Below are positions 49,111 through 63,900 of a stretch of DNA of 64,000 nucleotides, piece after piece; positions within the stretch are counted from its first letter, which is position 1; each line of letters begins with the position of its first letter. The DNA is from Amphimedon queenslandica. Lineage: Eukaryota > Porifera > Demospongiae > Haplosclerida > Niphatidae. Position numbers and translations under genes: made by a program. The notes below the pieces were generated by a model. The model was not told the DNA's origin, searched no databases, and worked only from the letters and a program-made list of their open reading frames with translations. The stretch is taken from positions 41,667 to 105,666 of the forward strand of contig NW_003546251.1 of assembly GCF_000090795.2 (NCBI RefSeq), in the 5' to 3' direction.

Positions 49111-50934
49111 TCATGATTTGTTTGATCTGTGTTTTGATCTCTCCTTTGAGCACTGGGGGCAGTACCACTTTCCTTTTGGTTTGCTGGTTAATCCAACACA
49201 CACAAAATGAAACCACTCGATGGAACACTGGGAAAGGTAGAAGAGAACATAAATGTAGGACAATTTATTATATAGTTAGACTATCACCAGGCAGGCATAG
49301 CAAAAAGCTCACAGATTTCACATTTTTTTGCAATTTCATATGCCACAGTCAAGTTTACAGGCTATTCATGAAAATTTTATTTTGTGAAATCTTCTAAATG
49401 AAGGTTTTGCAAATATTTTAGTGACAAAAATTTTTTTTCTGAATTCCTAGTCTTGTGTCATTATATTAAAAGAGGTTTACGTGTACATGATAATTGAACA
49501 CACCTCCTCATTGTCACAACCTATCATTTCACCAAAAGAGACTTGATTACATAAGCAGTATGTTGGCTCGTCTGGGTCTATCGGCTCCGAGTTAAAGTCC
49601 GGCTGAGGTATAGCCCCGCCCACCGGTAGGAGGACCCCACTGTCCTTCCCACTGTTACCAGTACTTGAGCTAGCATTAGAGACATTAGAGGACCTGTTTT
49701 GTGGGAGTGGTCACTAATAATCGTGAATATCATTACAAACCTTTTCTTGATTTTGACTTTTTTCTTTGTTGGCTTGGAGGCAGCCGTGGACGAAGAAGAG
49801 GAGGAGGTAGTCATGGGAACTGGTGCCTCTTTGATGGGGTTTTCTGCAATAGGAGGAAGAGGAGGTGAGTCCTCTTCTATATGATCTTGTACTACGGTCA
49901 CTCTTGAACGCTTGTGGTGTCCTTAAACAAACAAAGAATACCAATAATACTCACTACTCAAGAATAAGTAAGTTTTACTTTCATTTCGCTTTCTTTCATT
50001 ATAATCATGATGAATATCTACAATTTAAAAAAAGGTTATTAATATGTCACATGACACAGTGTGATGTCACTCACTGGTGAGCGACGAGTTCTTGTAGACA
50101 AACGAGTTTCTCGAGCCTCCGCTGAGATCGTCTCTTGTACGACAATTGTCAACCTCCTTTGATGCTAACTCTAACTGCTGAGTGTACTCTTCAGCCTAAG
50201 TAGGAGATATGGTACAATACAATTGGATCTAATAAAAGGATTCCTGTTTAGAGTTCAGTTTTTCACATATACATGTACTTCTTATTATAATAATTATTTT
50301 ATTTAGTCAAGGTCCTCTTTCCTTCGTTATTAAGTGTATTTTTGCTAAAACTTATTAATTAATTACTATTATTGAAAATTAATTAGCATGATACAACGTT
50401 CCATTAATAAATGTTAAGGGTCATTATAATTAGATTCATTATCAATAGAATATGAATTTAATTTGAAAGGACTAAAATGTAACGCTGCAATTGTTTCTTA
50501 CAGTATCAAGCATTTCGCTGGTCACTTCAAGTTTTTGGTCTCCAACTTCAGTGAGCGAAACCATTGCTTTCTGTAGCTTCAGTAACCAATGGATACGATC
50601 AGCCACACCCACTGATTTCAGAACAGTCGAGTGTTCATTCTTCAACTGGCGTGCTTCATCTAAAAGATCTGGTAAGGAAATGTTAATATAAAGGTCAGAG
50701 TAGATTTTGTATTTCATCCTAACCAGTAGCTTTATAATCCAGCTCCTTGTATTGCGACACGAGTCTCTGTACATCTAGAGGAAGCGAGTCAGTGCCTAAA
50801 TAAATAAATTAATAAAAGAGGTGTAAAGCAAGCCTGCCTCCTCTACTGTCCCCTCTCTTTCTCTCTCCCCTCCTCCTTCCCCCTCTCTCCAACTTACACT
50901 CCATATATTGTTCAAGAAAGGCTCGGGCCGCCAT
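49111..50934 (-). CDS. ING1/2-type tumour suppressor, PHD-finger chromatin reader
   Basis: Subunit of histone deacetylase or acetyltransferase complexes that reads H3K4me3. The start is ATG 50934 ([12 protein letters not shown]). The ING helical domain follows over the next exons: [52 protein letters not shown] low-complexity basic linker follows ([17 protein letters not shown]). The PHD finger is complete: [20 protein letters not shown] (exon 49504-49694), then [19 protein letters not shown] and [15 protein letters not shown] in the last exon, 49111-49227. All eight zinc ligands (C4HC3) and the methyl-lysine pocket residues Y, S/M and W are visible. Domain wording fits ING1/ING2 more than ING3 or ING4/5, but orthology is uncertain. 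Head to head with COQ2, 131 bp apart. Confidence 0.88.
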
Positions 50935-51065
50935 GAGGAAGGTGTGCAGATTGACCACGCCCCAACCACACCTCTTTTGCAAATTTTAGTATACGGACGT
51001 GCCCGTTACTAGTTATATTAATTGATTTATAACTTTATTGGTTTCATTATTATTTTATTTTTATT
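50935..51065. promoter_or_regulatory. 131-bp divergent promoter, ING / COQ2
   Basis: The whole space between the two start codons. No TATA box is seen on the ING side. COQ2 begins in a T-rich stretch. Confidence 0.5.
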
Positions 51066-52550
51066 ATGTTTGTTGGTATTATTTATAGGAGGTTTCTCAG
51101 TGATGGTTTTAAGAAGAGGTTTCTCTCAGCACTACCTCCAGTTGGTTATGAAGCACCCAAACAAACGATAGTCAATTCTTTTCCGCCGTCATGGCAACCT
51201 TATCTACGGCTAATCCGATTGGACAGACCAATCGGAACGACTCTACTCTACTGGCCGTGTGCATGGAGCATCGTCATGGCAACGGAACCAGGGCTGTTGC
51301 CTCATTGGTCGCTCTTGGCGACATTTGGTGCCGGGAGTTTTGTAATGAGAGGGGCAGGCTGTATCATTAACGACTTATGGGATAGGAATTATGACTCAAA
51401 GGTAAGGGGGAGGAGGATGAATTTATTAAAATGTAATCATTCATATGTACATTGTATATAATAGAATTAGGTAAATACACTAATAATATACATATAATAT
51501 AATACACATTAATACATTTAATCATTAATGTGTACAATCACATGGTATTTGATATTATGTATGGTATATAATGTACATGGGTATGTCTTGATTGGGTACT
51601 CTATCAGTTTTAATGAGGTGTTTTTAGGTATTTCGTACTTCCAGTAGACCTATTGCTTCAGGTCAGGTATCACCATTCAAAGGTTTGGTATTTTTAGGTG
51701 CCAACTTAAGTGCTGGACTATGCATACTCCTCAGTTTAAATCAATACAGGTTAGCTAGTACAGCAATAGTTAGGAGTAATAAGTATGGGGTATATTGTGT
51801 TCATTCTTTGTCTTCTTAAAGCATCTTGCTAGGAGCAGCTTCTCTTCCTCTGGTTGCAATTTATCCTCTTATGAAAAGGTACACATTTTGGCCACAAGTT
51901 GTATTAGGTAAAAAATATTTTGAGAATAATAATAATAACAATAATATTATTTATAATAATAACAGGTCTTACATTCAATTGGGGTGCACTATTGGGATAC
52001 TCTGCTGTCCGTGGGTACTGTGATTGGTCCATTTGTGCTCCATTGTATCTCGCTTGTATCTCTTGGACGCTATTTTACGATACCATATACGCTTATCAAG
52101 TAATTAATAATTGGAACATTATTTAATCATAAAATGCATTTAAAGTTCAATCCAGAATAGTTTTTATGTTTCTTTTCCTCTTCAGGACACAAAAGATGAC
52201 GTTAAATTAGGTTTAAAGTCGACTGCTATCAAGTTTGGTGATAATGGAAAATATTGGCTGAGTTTGTTTGCAGCTAGTACCAGTTCATTGCTGCTCCTGT
52301 CCGGCTACCAGGCATCTCTTTCCTGGCCATATTATCTCGGGGTTGGAGCAGCCTCCTGTCATCTTGCTTGGCAGGTAAGGAAAAGTTTTCCTGTTTCTTT
52401 GCAATAATTTTTTTCTAATTTTTATAAAAGATATGGTCAGTGAATCTCCTCGACCCTGTTCAGTGTCTGAAGACATTTAAAAGCAACAATCATGTTGGAA
52501 TTCTCCTCCTCTTAGGTCTATTTGCTGCAGTTTTAACACCAAAAAGATAA
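51066..52550 (+). CDS. COQ2: COQ2, 4-hydroxybenzoate polyprenyltransferase
   Basis: Mitochondrial inner-membrane UbiA prenyltransferase that attaches the polyprenyl tail to 4-hydroxybenzoate in ubiquinone synthesis. Exons: 51066-51401, about 51628-51747, about 51821-51907, about 51965-52098, about 52186-52375, about 52430-52550. The N terminus is basic and Ser-rich ([20 protein letters not shown]), as expected for a mitochondrial presequence. The first prenyl-diphosphate/Mg2+ motif is intact ([13 protein letters not shown], NDxxDxxxD), as is the second ([16 protein letters not shown]). Further landmarks: [45 protein letters not shown]. Several hydrophobic segments match the UbiA fold. Length is near the family norm. 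CFAP46 begins 100 bp downstream on the same strand. Confidence 0.95.
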
Positions 52551-52649
52551 AAAATTTTATAACTAGAAAAAAATTTTTAACCGCGAAATTGCGCGAAAAA
52601 GAAGGGCACTGCCCACTTAGCACTTTGTTACTATGGTAACGAGCACAAA

Positions 52650-55600
52650 ATGGCTGCTCAGTCCTATGAAGAAATGTTCTCTTATCTCAGAGAGACTTTC
52701 TCTCCAGAGAACAGGAAGCCAATGGTCGAGACTAATGTTCCTCAGCTAGTACTATTTGCTGAGCACATATTAAAGGTAAGAGACTGGAGGAAAGAACTCT
52801 TCACTTTTGCTTCTCCTAGGATGATAATGTTGATCTGGCCATGGAGTGTATTGATTTCTATTTCTCTCTCAATCCTCCAGCGAACCAGTTCCTCATAAGA
52901 GCTCACGTCTGTCGTGGAATGTGTCTCTCCAGGAGAGAGGTACAGTTTGAGAGTAGGCATTATGTTAACAGTTCAGTATGTATTGAATTGCAAATTTTTG
53001 CATAATTATTATAATAATGGTTCAATTTTTTCAAGATACATGTGATTATTCCCATTTCTTTATATCGATAGGGAAGGGAGCAAGAAAGTCTTCGCTGCTT
53101 TAGCAAAGCAGTTGGTTTAGCAAAGAAGTCGCCATGGTATATACATGTACATGTATTTATAATCTTATCTCTCCCCCTCCCCCTCTCTCTCTCTATTTCT
53201 TCCTCAGTTATCATTTCATGGTATACAATATATCAGTGTGTCTGTGGAAGGTTATAAGAGGAGGAGGAGCAATGGGTATATCATCACCTCAGGTCTACAC
53301 AGCAACACTACAGACTGTAGTGAAGGCACTAGATGAGTGCAATAATGATGATTATAAATGGAGACTCACCCTTTTGCTGTAAGAATCTCTATGTTCATCA
53401 TCATCTTTCTCTCTCTTCACTTTCTTTTGCAGTTGTTTGGCTCATTCCCAGTTACCTCATCAGTTAGAGGAAGCAGGGAAGACAAGTCTGACTATACTCA
53501 AACTTGTTCGTGTTCATCTTCCTTCACTTTTATTCCAAACATACAAGCAACTCGTTAGTATTAGGAGTACATGTACCTCATATTTTATAAAGAAAACTAC
53601 TGCTTTGTGCCCTACAATATCTTGTAATTTTTAGCTCATGCAATAAATAAATGATAATTTGTATTTGATTTTAGTGCAATTAATTCATATTACTGTTAGG
53701 TAACATGGGGCTTGATCTCTGAAGGTAAGGACAAAGACATCAAGGCTTACCCAGAACTATCGGTCCTTGTTAGAATATGGAAGATAAAAAGGTAGAAAAA
53801 TATCATTAAAATGCCCATCAGTACATTGGTCCTCTCACAGCTCAGCTCAGTCAACTGTACCTGATTATGAGTCTCGACTTAGCAAACTATTACTGACCAT
53901 CACCAAGGGGGACAGCCCAGGTAAGAAACCCTCTCCTCCAGTATCACGTGAGGCTCTGGATCCAGTACTGCTTGAGCTGGGAGAGACCTGTCTTCAGTAT
54001 AACTGTCTCTCAGTCGCTGAGCAGTGTCTTAAAATGATACATGTCACAACTAAGAACAAGGTACATGTGTAACATTATTATCATACAAACCAGAAAGTAG
54101 AGTATAACTAATGATATACTTTATTCTCATGCATAGGACCTCTGTCTTAGGAAGAAGTTATTAGAAGCTCAGTTGTCACTTAGTTCGACTAGTTCTGATC
54201 TCTACTGTCCCTCAAATGTGCAGGTAATATCAACAACCTAACAATGAATGAGTGATCTATAATGTTGCTACTTGTAATCTCCAGACAAGAAGTGAGGCCA
54301 TTAAAGCATATGAGCTGGTATTGAATGAACTGATTAGCATTGAGCCTGTTAATGGATCACTGATTGAAGTACATCCTGAGAGAAAGGGAAGAGAGAGAGA
54401 GGGGGGAAATCACTGAATACAAGTATTAATTGCTTTGTTTTTATAGGAAACTTGTGTTCAGTTGTGGAACTTTTGTCTTCCGTTACTTCAACCCTCACTC
54501 CGCTCATCTCTCCTCAAACCACTCACCATGCTCAGCACTGCCTTAGAAAAGATTGAAAGGTACTCTCACTACAATTATTTATTTGTTTATTTATTATTTT
54601 TGTGTAGTTTATTGAGGGGCCTAAGAGTGATGGTTCACGTTGAATTGATAAAGATCAATACTGACTCTGATGACATCAAGACATCAATGAAACACATTGA
54701 CTCAGTAAGCATCAAATACTACCTTAGGCTTTATTATACAGATCTAATGAGGCCATTATTTACAAGTATACATGTGTTCACTCCATAGGCTAAACTCCTT
54801 GATATTGAAGGATACTATACTGAACATTTGCAATGGCTCCAGCATAGACTAAAGCTAAGATCAGACATTCACAGTGTACCTAGTGACCCATTGGACCAAG
54901 CTATACAGAAACTAGAGCAAGTGAGTGAGACTATGCAATGTACATGTACATGCATCACTGATCTATCAAATGGGTATATGTGAAGTATTATGTGTATTTT
55001 TTAGCTAAAATCTTGTGATTTGGTTGGTTATTCATCATGCGAGCCTATACTAGTGAGTATTGGTGATCTATTGACTGGTGGCTCATTCTCAACACTGTTA
55101 AACACTGCACTTACCACTGACAGTAAGAATATACATGTTACTGCTATTATACTGTGTGTGTGTGTGTGTTTGTTTATAATTGTAGAGTATGAAAAGGCCA
55201 AGTTTTTTAAGGACAATGTCAGTATTGATACTGAAGACCATGAAACTGATAAAACAAGGTGATTACTGACACATATAAACCAATATGTACTTTTGTTTCT
55301 CTTTTATTTTCTTTTTATTCTTAATTCTAAGGTGTTGGCTCTGGTCTGAATTGGCTACTCTCTCAAGAAAGATAGGCCTCTGGGATATCTGCCATTTCTC
55401 TTCACTTTACTGTCTCAAATATGATGACCAAAGATGGAAGTACACTCCAACACATCAGGGTACAAAAATTAAAGAGATTGATAATTTATTATTATCATCA
55501 TTTTGTTGCAGTTCCAGTAAAGAAGAGTAAGGAATCCCGTAAGAAGCTAACCATAAGCTCCTCGATATCAAGCAGCACTCCTGAGCATGTTGTACCCTCC

Positions 55601-58600
55601 AGTGATAGCCTATTGTCACTGCCATACTCTACACCATCTCCTGTGTCAAAGCAAAAGGAACTCCTACTAATGATAGGACAGATATACTGCATACATGGAG
55701 AGGTGGGGGAGGGAGAGGAGGGGAGAAGGAGGGATTACATTGTTGTAGAACCTTAGATTGATAATGTGATTTTTCCTATTGCATGTACATTACTATGCAG
55801 GTGTTAGTAAATACTCTGCAGAATGAAGGACTGGGATTAGGTGAAACACCAACTAATGCAGAGCCAGAGACAACAGATGAATGGGAGGCATACATGTATG
55901 ATGAAATTGCAATACTCTTTATTTTTATTTCTCTGCAGTAATTGGATCAGTTCATTGAAGAATGATGCTCACAATAGTTTCTTAAGAGGAGCTGAAATAG
56001 GGAGCATTGTCCAAGAGAATTGGTTGACTTATAACAGTGGAGTCTACCTCTGGAACTATCATAAGAATCACCTTAGTAAAGGAACTAAATCTGCAGCCAT
56101 TGATCTTGTGAATGTGTTTAAGAAACTCTTTCAGTTATTGGAGGGGAACCAGTAAGTCAGTTTTTGCACTATTGAATGTCTTGCAATTAATGTATATGTA
56201 CTTATGACACATCAGATTATTATAAGTGTTTATTTGTATATTTGCTGTGTTTTTATTCTCTCTATATTTCCAGGGATGCTGTTACCCTAGCCTGTCACAT
56301 TGGTACCGTCCTAGTCAATGGGTTGGTTGCAAAATGGCTGCCACAACCAACTCCAAGAACAGGAAGGACAGGCAGTAGTATGTCGAAGAGAGGTGATTGT
56401 GTTGTACATAATGATAATTGACCACTCACTCTACCTTCCTGTCTTCCCTTTCTGTCTTTTCTTCCAATTTTATCTCTTCTTTCCCTTTTCTCTTTTTCTT
56501 TTCAGGTGGTGGTGGTAGAGGTAGTTCAAGAGGTAAGAAGAAAGACGTGGTCGGTTCTGTTGATGCTGATGCCAGTAATGACCTCAAAGAAGCAATTGCT
56601 GTAAGTTCCCTAGCTCCTTAACATTTACTTCTAATGGAGTTACTTTCTCTCCTCCTTTACTTCTAATGTACACAGGTCTGTGATTCTTTATTCCCACTGA
56701 TCAATAAAGATGTACATATCTCTGTCTATTGTCCTCTTCTAAAGGCCTGGGTACAGGCCAAGTTCATGTATCAGTCAGTGATACCAGCAACTGCCCTAGT
56801 TCCCTTTGACATTGAGGTAATGGACATGCAGTACTGTATGTGCTATGATCATGCATTTTGAAATCTTATTTTGCCATAAACCACTGGTTATAATAGTCCA
56901 TGCTTTTTAGTTTTCATTTTGCATTTATATACACTATACAGCACATTGTATGTAAGATTACTGGTATGACATTACTGATATTAGTTTCTATTAATTTTTA
57001 TGTATGTATTGTACAGAGTACTAAATCAAACTGTCAGGCTATTGTGGGTGTAGAGATGTACCGTTTGATGTCACAGTATTCATTCTATGAGTTTCCCAAT
57101 CCTCCTTCATTTGATGATGTGGAGAAGTACATTACACAGTCAGCGTGGAGCGATCCTTCTCTTCCTACTGAACTCTTCACTGAGCTGTCATTATCAGCAT
57201 CAGTCTATCAGTATCCTGATGTAGTGAGCTCTTTTTTATATTTTAAAATAGAGTAATTCTGTCATGTTATATGCATGTTAAGCAGGGTTTCTCACAAAGC
57301 ATGCTAAGTGAGCTAAACAGCATGAGCTTCATGAGCTGACAAGCACTACAATACAGTACATGGAATTCGGAGCAACTTTAAAAATTCATTAAAAATCCAA
57401 ATTTGATTGAAATCAGTTGAAACTTGATATATAGCATAAGAACATGTATATGTATCAGAAAATATTATAAAAATTGAGAATTCTCTCCTAGTCATTTTTG
57501 ACGAAATTTGCCCAATGACCAAAGGCTATAGCCTTTGGTCATTGGCATAGCCTTTGGTCATTGGCCTGATTTTTGAGCAACTTTAAAAAATTCATTAAAA
57601 ATCCAATCTTGATCGGAATCAGCTAAAACTTGATACACAGCATAAGAACATGTATATGCATCAGAAAAGATTATTAAAATTGAGAATTCTCTCGTAGCCA
57701 TTTTTGACAAAATTTGCCCAGTGACCAAAGGCTATAGCCTTTGGCCATTGGCCTGATTTTTGAGCAACTTAAAAAAATTCATAAAAAATCTAAATTTGAT
57801 CAGAATTAGCTGAAACTTGATATACAGCATAAGAACATGTACAATGTATATGTATCTTTTAAAAAAAATTTTTGCTGTATTTACATAATTTTGGTCTATT
57901 CGGTACTGTAGGTGAGGAGTTGCTGTCAAAAAGCTCTACAGTTGGATGGCAACAAGTAATTAAACTAACACACACAACATCATACAAACTCTTCTTATTT
58001 TCTCTCTCTCTCTCTCTTTATTGTTTAGATTATTACTATCGACTGCTAGTTGTCTGTTGGGCCAGTTTACTAACAATGATCCACTAGCTGCACTTGAATA
58101 CTACAGGAAGAGCTCAAGGTATTAAAATGAGGTCCTTTAATAAAGAAAGGCTCTCAATACTTGTATGGTCACTCCAGGTTTGCCGCTGAGGTCAGTAGCT
58201 ATGAAAAGGTCATTCACGCCATTCGCTCCTCGTGGAACACCTGTCTCTCCCTTATCCTTCAAGAGAAGACGAGGGGACCACTAATGGAGCCTTATAAGGA
58301 CATGCTCGCTGATGTGATGAAACTAGCAGGAAGGAGGGTGGAGGTAACATACAGTAGTTAATATTATGTACAGTACATTAATTATCCTCCCTCTCTCTCT
58401 TTCTCTCTTTAGACTGCAGTCCCAATGAGTGAATCAGATATTAAACTGGTGTCTGATGTGTACCTGGTAATATTCCAAGTATATACTGACAGGGTACATT
58501 ATAGTAGCTACAGTATACCACTGTGCTATTTTTAGCTTTTTTTTGATGGTGTAATCATGCTTTTTTATTTATAGAATGCGTGGGCGGAAGGACTTGAAAC

Positions 58601-60915
58601 GCTAGAATCAGCTCTTCGGGTCAGCCCCAAGTCTTTTCATCAGTGAGTGGTGGTTTGGGTTAAAGTGGGTGTGGTCACTCTAATTTCTAATTATAAGGAT
58701 TCTAATGAAATTTAAGATATTATTTAAGAGTCGATTGGGTGGAGCTGTTGATGGTGAGATGCTCCGATACCAAGAGGAGTTGGGGGCGGAGTCAGAAGAA
58801 GACCTCTCGGGACTATGGTTTGAGATTGGACTCAACTCTAAAGGAGAGAAACAGAAAGAATGTTACGAGAAAGCAATTGAACTTGTGGGTATAGGCATAC
58901 AAGCAAGAGTGGATAATTTTTAAATTTAAATTTCAAAAATTAACCTTCAAATCTTTAAACAATCAGCTAACTTACATGTATACATCTACAGTATATTTAA
59001 ATTTTTTTATTCATGTAGTTCAAAGAAGATGGAGATATGATGCTAAAGCTACAGTACATAATGGAGCTCTCCCGCTGGCTCTATCACAATGGCTACCAAT
59101 ACAAAGATATATTGTCTCAATTATCAATAGGGATTGAGCTATGTCCTACTAATAGCATTCAAGGACTTGATACATTGCTTCAGTTGTATGTAATGTCCAG
59201 TCAATGCGGGTCTGGAGATCAGTTGGGGTATTGTCTTAAGGCTACTGCCTGTGTATTGAAGATGATGAAGGTACTGTGTAACATGTACTTGTATTAATGT
59301 ACAGTGTATGTGTATTATAATTGTACTAATGCAGGACATTTCTGTCCTTCCAAAAATTTTTGATATAGAAATATAAGAAAGTAATTTACAATCCACTGAT
59401 TGATGACTGCTGTTTTTATATACACATTTCATGTGTATTATAATTGTACTAATGCAGGACATTTCTGTCCTTCCAAAAATTTTATTAAGATGTATAATAT
59501 AATTTTAATTTACAATGCATTGATTGATGACTGCTGTTTTTATATACACATTACTGGTATTGTCTTAAGGCTACTGCCTGTGTATTGAAGATAATGAAGG
59601 TACTGTGTACATGTATTTGTATTAATGTACAGTGTATGTGTATTATATTTGTACTAATCAGGACATTTCTGTCCTTCCAAAAATTTTATATAATATAATT
59701 TTAATTTACAATGCATTGATTGATGACTGCTGTCTTTATGTGCACATTACTGGTTCATATCATCGTGGGTTGTCTGCTCCAGGATGTGGATCATGTACTT
59801 ATAAAAATTTTGTGGTTTAATAACTTGTACTTATATAATGTGGTCATAAATATACAATTGTACAGTATACTAGTTACATTTATACACAATACATGTATGT
59901 AATAGTTTTAATGATTGTGTGTTTTATTTTTTGTTCTTTTCTGTAGGAGATAGCAAGCTATCAGAAGATGGAGGAATGGAGCAACATAAACTTATCCGAT
60001 GATGTATGTAATGTCTGTGGACTTAATGCACTTTCTTAATTCCCTGCCATTTTATTTGTACAATATTTACTCTTTCTATTTTGTACCCTCTTCCTCCTTA
60101 TAGATGATATCTCACATCAGTAAAGGAACCAAAGATGACATACCATCCATCAATACCATCCTTAGACCAGTAATTATAATGATGATACTTTTTATACATG
60201 ATATTTTTCCTGTTAGTTGCTGACTGTCCATTACTTGAATGTGTTGCTGGAGACATTGCTATTTCATTCGCTTCATCTCCTAACGTTTCCAGTACTTCAA
60301 CTTCTCATCCTAATATCAAGACACATCATCGGCAGTCAAACACTCCACCAGTTGTATTCATTGAAGTAAATTTACATGAAGGAGAGGAGGAGAAGGAGAG
60401 AGTGGGAAAAAGATACAGAGGAGTTTAATTTTAAAGGGAAAATATGCAGTTTAATTTGGTGATATTTATTTTTGTTATTCTTTTAGGATGAATACAATAT
60501 GTCAAGACTTAAGAATGACTCCTTCTCCTTCGATTGATTTTTCTCTTAACTCTAATGACATTGTAGAGTAAGCATATACTTTCCTTTTCATTTTTGACAA
60601 ATTTGGCCAAAGAACATATAAGAAAATAAGGATTTAGTTTCTCTCTGTCTCTCATTAGGTGTAGATGTGACTCATTGAGTGTTGAGAAGTTTGTTAGTGA
60701 CTGCATTAGTGATAGGGTTTGTGTGTGGGAGGTACTAACAAAGATGGCGTTTATCATGCTAGAACAAGTTAGCAAAAACCTGCTGATTCACATCAATTAT
60801 ATGTAACGTGTACATTGATTGCTGTATAGGGTTTGTATCAAAATGCTAGAGAGCTTTTAAGTGAAGCTAAGGCTGCCTGTGAAGTAAGGAAAAGAAGACA
60901 GGAACACTTTTCTAC

Positions 60916-60987
<72 letters not shown>

Positions 60988-63900
60988 ATTTTCATTAATT
61001 AATAGTTAACTGGTGATTCTTCAACACTAGCTCAAGTGTTGCTAGGAGAAGCTAAGCTACTTGTATTTGAGAGGAACTATGATGGAGCCATTGAGAAACT
61101 AATGGAAGGACAAGTGATTGATACCTCATAGTGTATCATTCATTATAAATACACACACACATTCACAAATGCAGGCATTGTCATCCATTTACAGTGTGTG
61201 GTTGGAACTGATAGACTCCTTTTGGGAGATATTGTTGAGAGAAGGAGAAGAAGATGAAGATAGTTTAAGATTAATACTCAACAAAGCAATGTCTGTAGCT
61301 GAGAGTGTACTGAGAGAAGAGCCATTGAAAATAATCACTTCTCTACTACAAATGAGGTACAGTATGGTACATATACTGGATTGAGTGGGTATTCATTATT
61401 GTAGGCTTGAGGCATTGAAAGAAAAAAGGAACATGGTAAGTGTTTAATGTATAGAGAAGCAACTGAATTAAATCCTAATTATGCCATATGTATTTTAATG
61501 CTAATTTTACAGTGAAGTTTATATGTTTTATACTGCATGTACATGTACATTTTATAGGACAATATCCAGTCAAATGTTAACACACTGATAGAGTGTGGCT
61601 GTGTGGGTACTGCCATTGAATGTTTATTGTTACTGAGTAGAAGAAGATTTAGAAGAAGAGGGAAAAAGGAAAGAGGTGATAATGTAATGGAGTCATTATC
61701 ATTAGCAAGACAGACGGTACAGATACTTCAGGATTGGCATAAAGAAGTAGTCTCACTCACTAGTCCTAACACTGTGAGTTCCTTCCTTGTATGCTATGAT
61801 GTCGTTTGATGTCATTTGACGTCACAGGGCGTTATTTTACCAACTCAGCAGAAAATGATTGAAGCTCAGATTATTTTGGCCGAACTGTTACTCTCGGTTG
61901 TCATGGAGACAGCAGAAAGGAAGAACAAGTATAAGGTATCAACGTTGCAAAAGAGCAGCATAGAGAAGGTACAGTAGGGGAATGGTTGCTTTTACCTTTT
62001 AACAAGTATCAATATTGTTTTAATTCTATATCATAGTTGATTGATAATTTTGTACACGTTCCATCACCATTGAGTGAGGAGGAGGAGTTATGGGAGGAGA
62101 CTATTAGGTAATACATTTGCTATAATTGATTCTTTAATCATTTTATTTCTATACACTGCATGATTAGGTTAGCAACAAGTGAAGGATTATCACTGTTAAT
62201 AGATACATACACTCAATGTGATCAATATTATCAAGTGAAGGTAGAATAGTATGGCAAAAACCTATACGTGTACATGTATCTGCTAATAGTGTTTGAGTCT
62301 TGTTGGATTATTTTTGGCTGAAGTGTCAAATGAAGTCTGTCCTGATGTACTGGAGTCATGGCTGACCTCACTACCTCCTAATGCACTGGGAAAGGAGAAG
62401 TCAAACCTCATGAGTTCATTGTCACTAGTCATGAGACAAGAAGAAGCTACTGATGCTAATGTAATCATTAGCAATGAAATGTATTCTATGTCTTCAGAAT
62501 ATTGCTATAGATTTATGCACTAATTTGTTGTCTTTAAATCCTTGTGTTACTAATTTTATGCAGAAGAAAGAAAGTGTATCATTGATCAGACTCTCTTGGG
62601 CTGGTGAGTGTCTTATATCTACAATCATTAAAGGACTCAAGACACAGAAACTGGTTAGTCAGTATAATGGCAGTTACATGCTCATTGGGTATACATGTAC
62701 ATTGTATGTCATGTAGTCCTGAAGGTCAAATCTTGCTTTGATAATTTTTAGTTAATTTATGCATTGCATTTCCTTGCTGTTCTTTTATTATTTTTCATAG
62801 GACATTGTTCAGCACTCTGCTCTTAAGTTGGTTGAGTTGTATGGTCTCTTTGATCCGGGGCTGGCATCAGCTTATCTGGCACTATACCAAGTACAAGACT
62901 GTCCATGTGCAAATTCTAGTGTATTTTTATTGTGTATATGGTTTTATGTACAATGCATTACTGTGTCTTTTCTCTTTTTATCTCTCTATTTTCTCTTTCT
63001 CTCTAGAGTTGTTCAGTTTCTCTTTCTTTGTCACATCTTCTTGAGAAATGTCTCCCATATCCTGAGCAATGCCAACTGAGCACACTCCTACGCCAGCTTC
63101 ACGTCCTTCCCAAGCACCTTCCCTCATACTCTGTCACTTTGAAAACACTGCAACAAAATTATGAGGTACATGTAACTTATACATGTATAAGTAAATTTTT
63201 AATTTTGCAGTCTTGGAGGAGACTGGCAGTTAGTGAGACTCATCTGGAGCTGCTCAAATCATTTCATTGTGACACAAGATTCATCATATTGCACCACTCA
63301 CCAGACTGGTCAGTTAAAAGCAATGTCATGCAGTTTATCTTATTGCAATTGTATTTCTCTGTCTCTCTCTTTCTTAGTAAATACTTATATTCTTCATACA
63401 TGATTCCACCACAGCCGCCTCCACCAGCTCCTAAAAGAGGACAAGCACCAGTTGAATATGGTACGAGTACAGCTGCTATTTTTTTAATTTAAAAATTCTT
63501 CGCTTAAAGAACCTTTGATTTCTGCAATTGGTCGCTCTACTGTTTCATCTAACGACCTCTCCTCCTTGAAACAGTTACTCAAAGAGTACAAGACTGATGT
63601 TGCTCGCTCACGTCGCTGTAATATTAATGTAAGAGGAAGACAAGAAAGGAGAGGGAGCTTTGCTGTTTTTTTTATTTTTAAATGTAGCTTGAAGAATCAC
63701 TTCAGATGCAGTTTGAAGGAATAATGGCTGCCTTGGAAGCTTACATTAGTCAAAGTGTAGCTCACCTTATGCCAGCTATAGAGTAATTTGTGATAAGATG
63801 TTGTATTGTTTATAATTTGTGTTTTATAGGAAAGATAATAGCAAGGAATTGACTTTAGTTTTGTTGGTTGACTCTCATTTGGCTCATTTTCCGATCGAGG

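Noticed and set aside
49044-49397. A plus-strand gene after METTL3
   Set aside because: It lies over the antisense PHD-coding exon of the ING gene and its 3' UTR, and has no recognisable domain.
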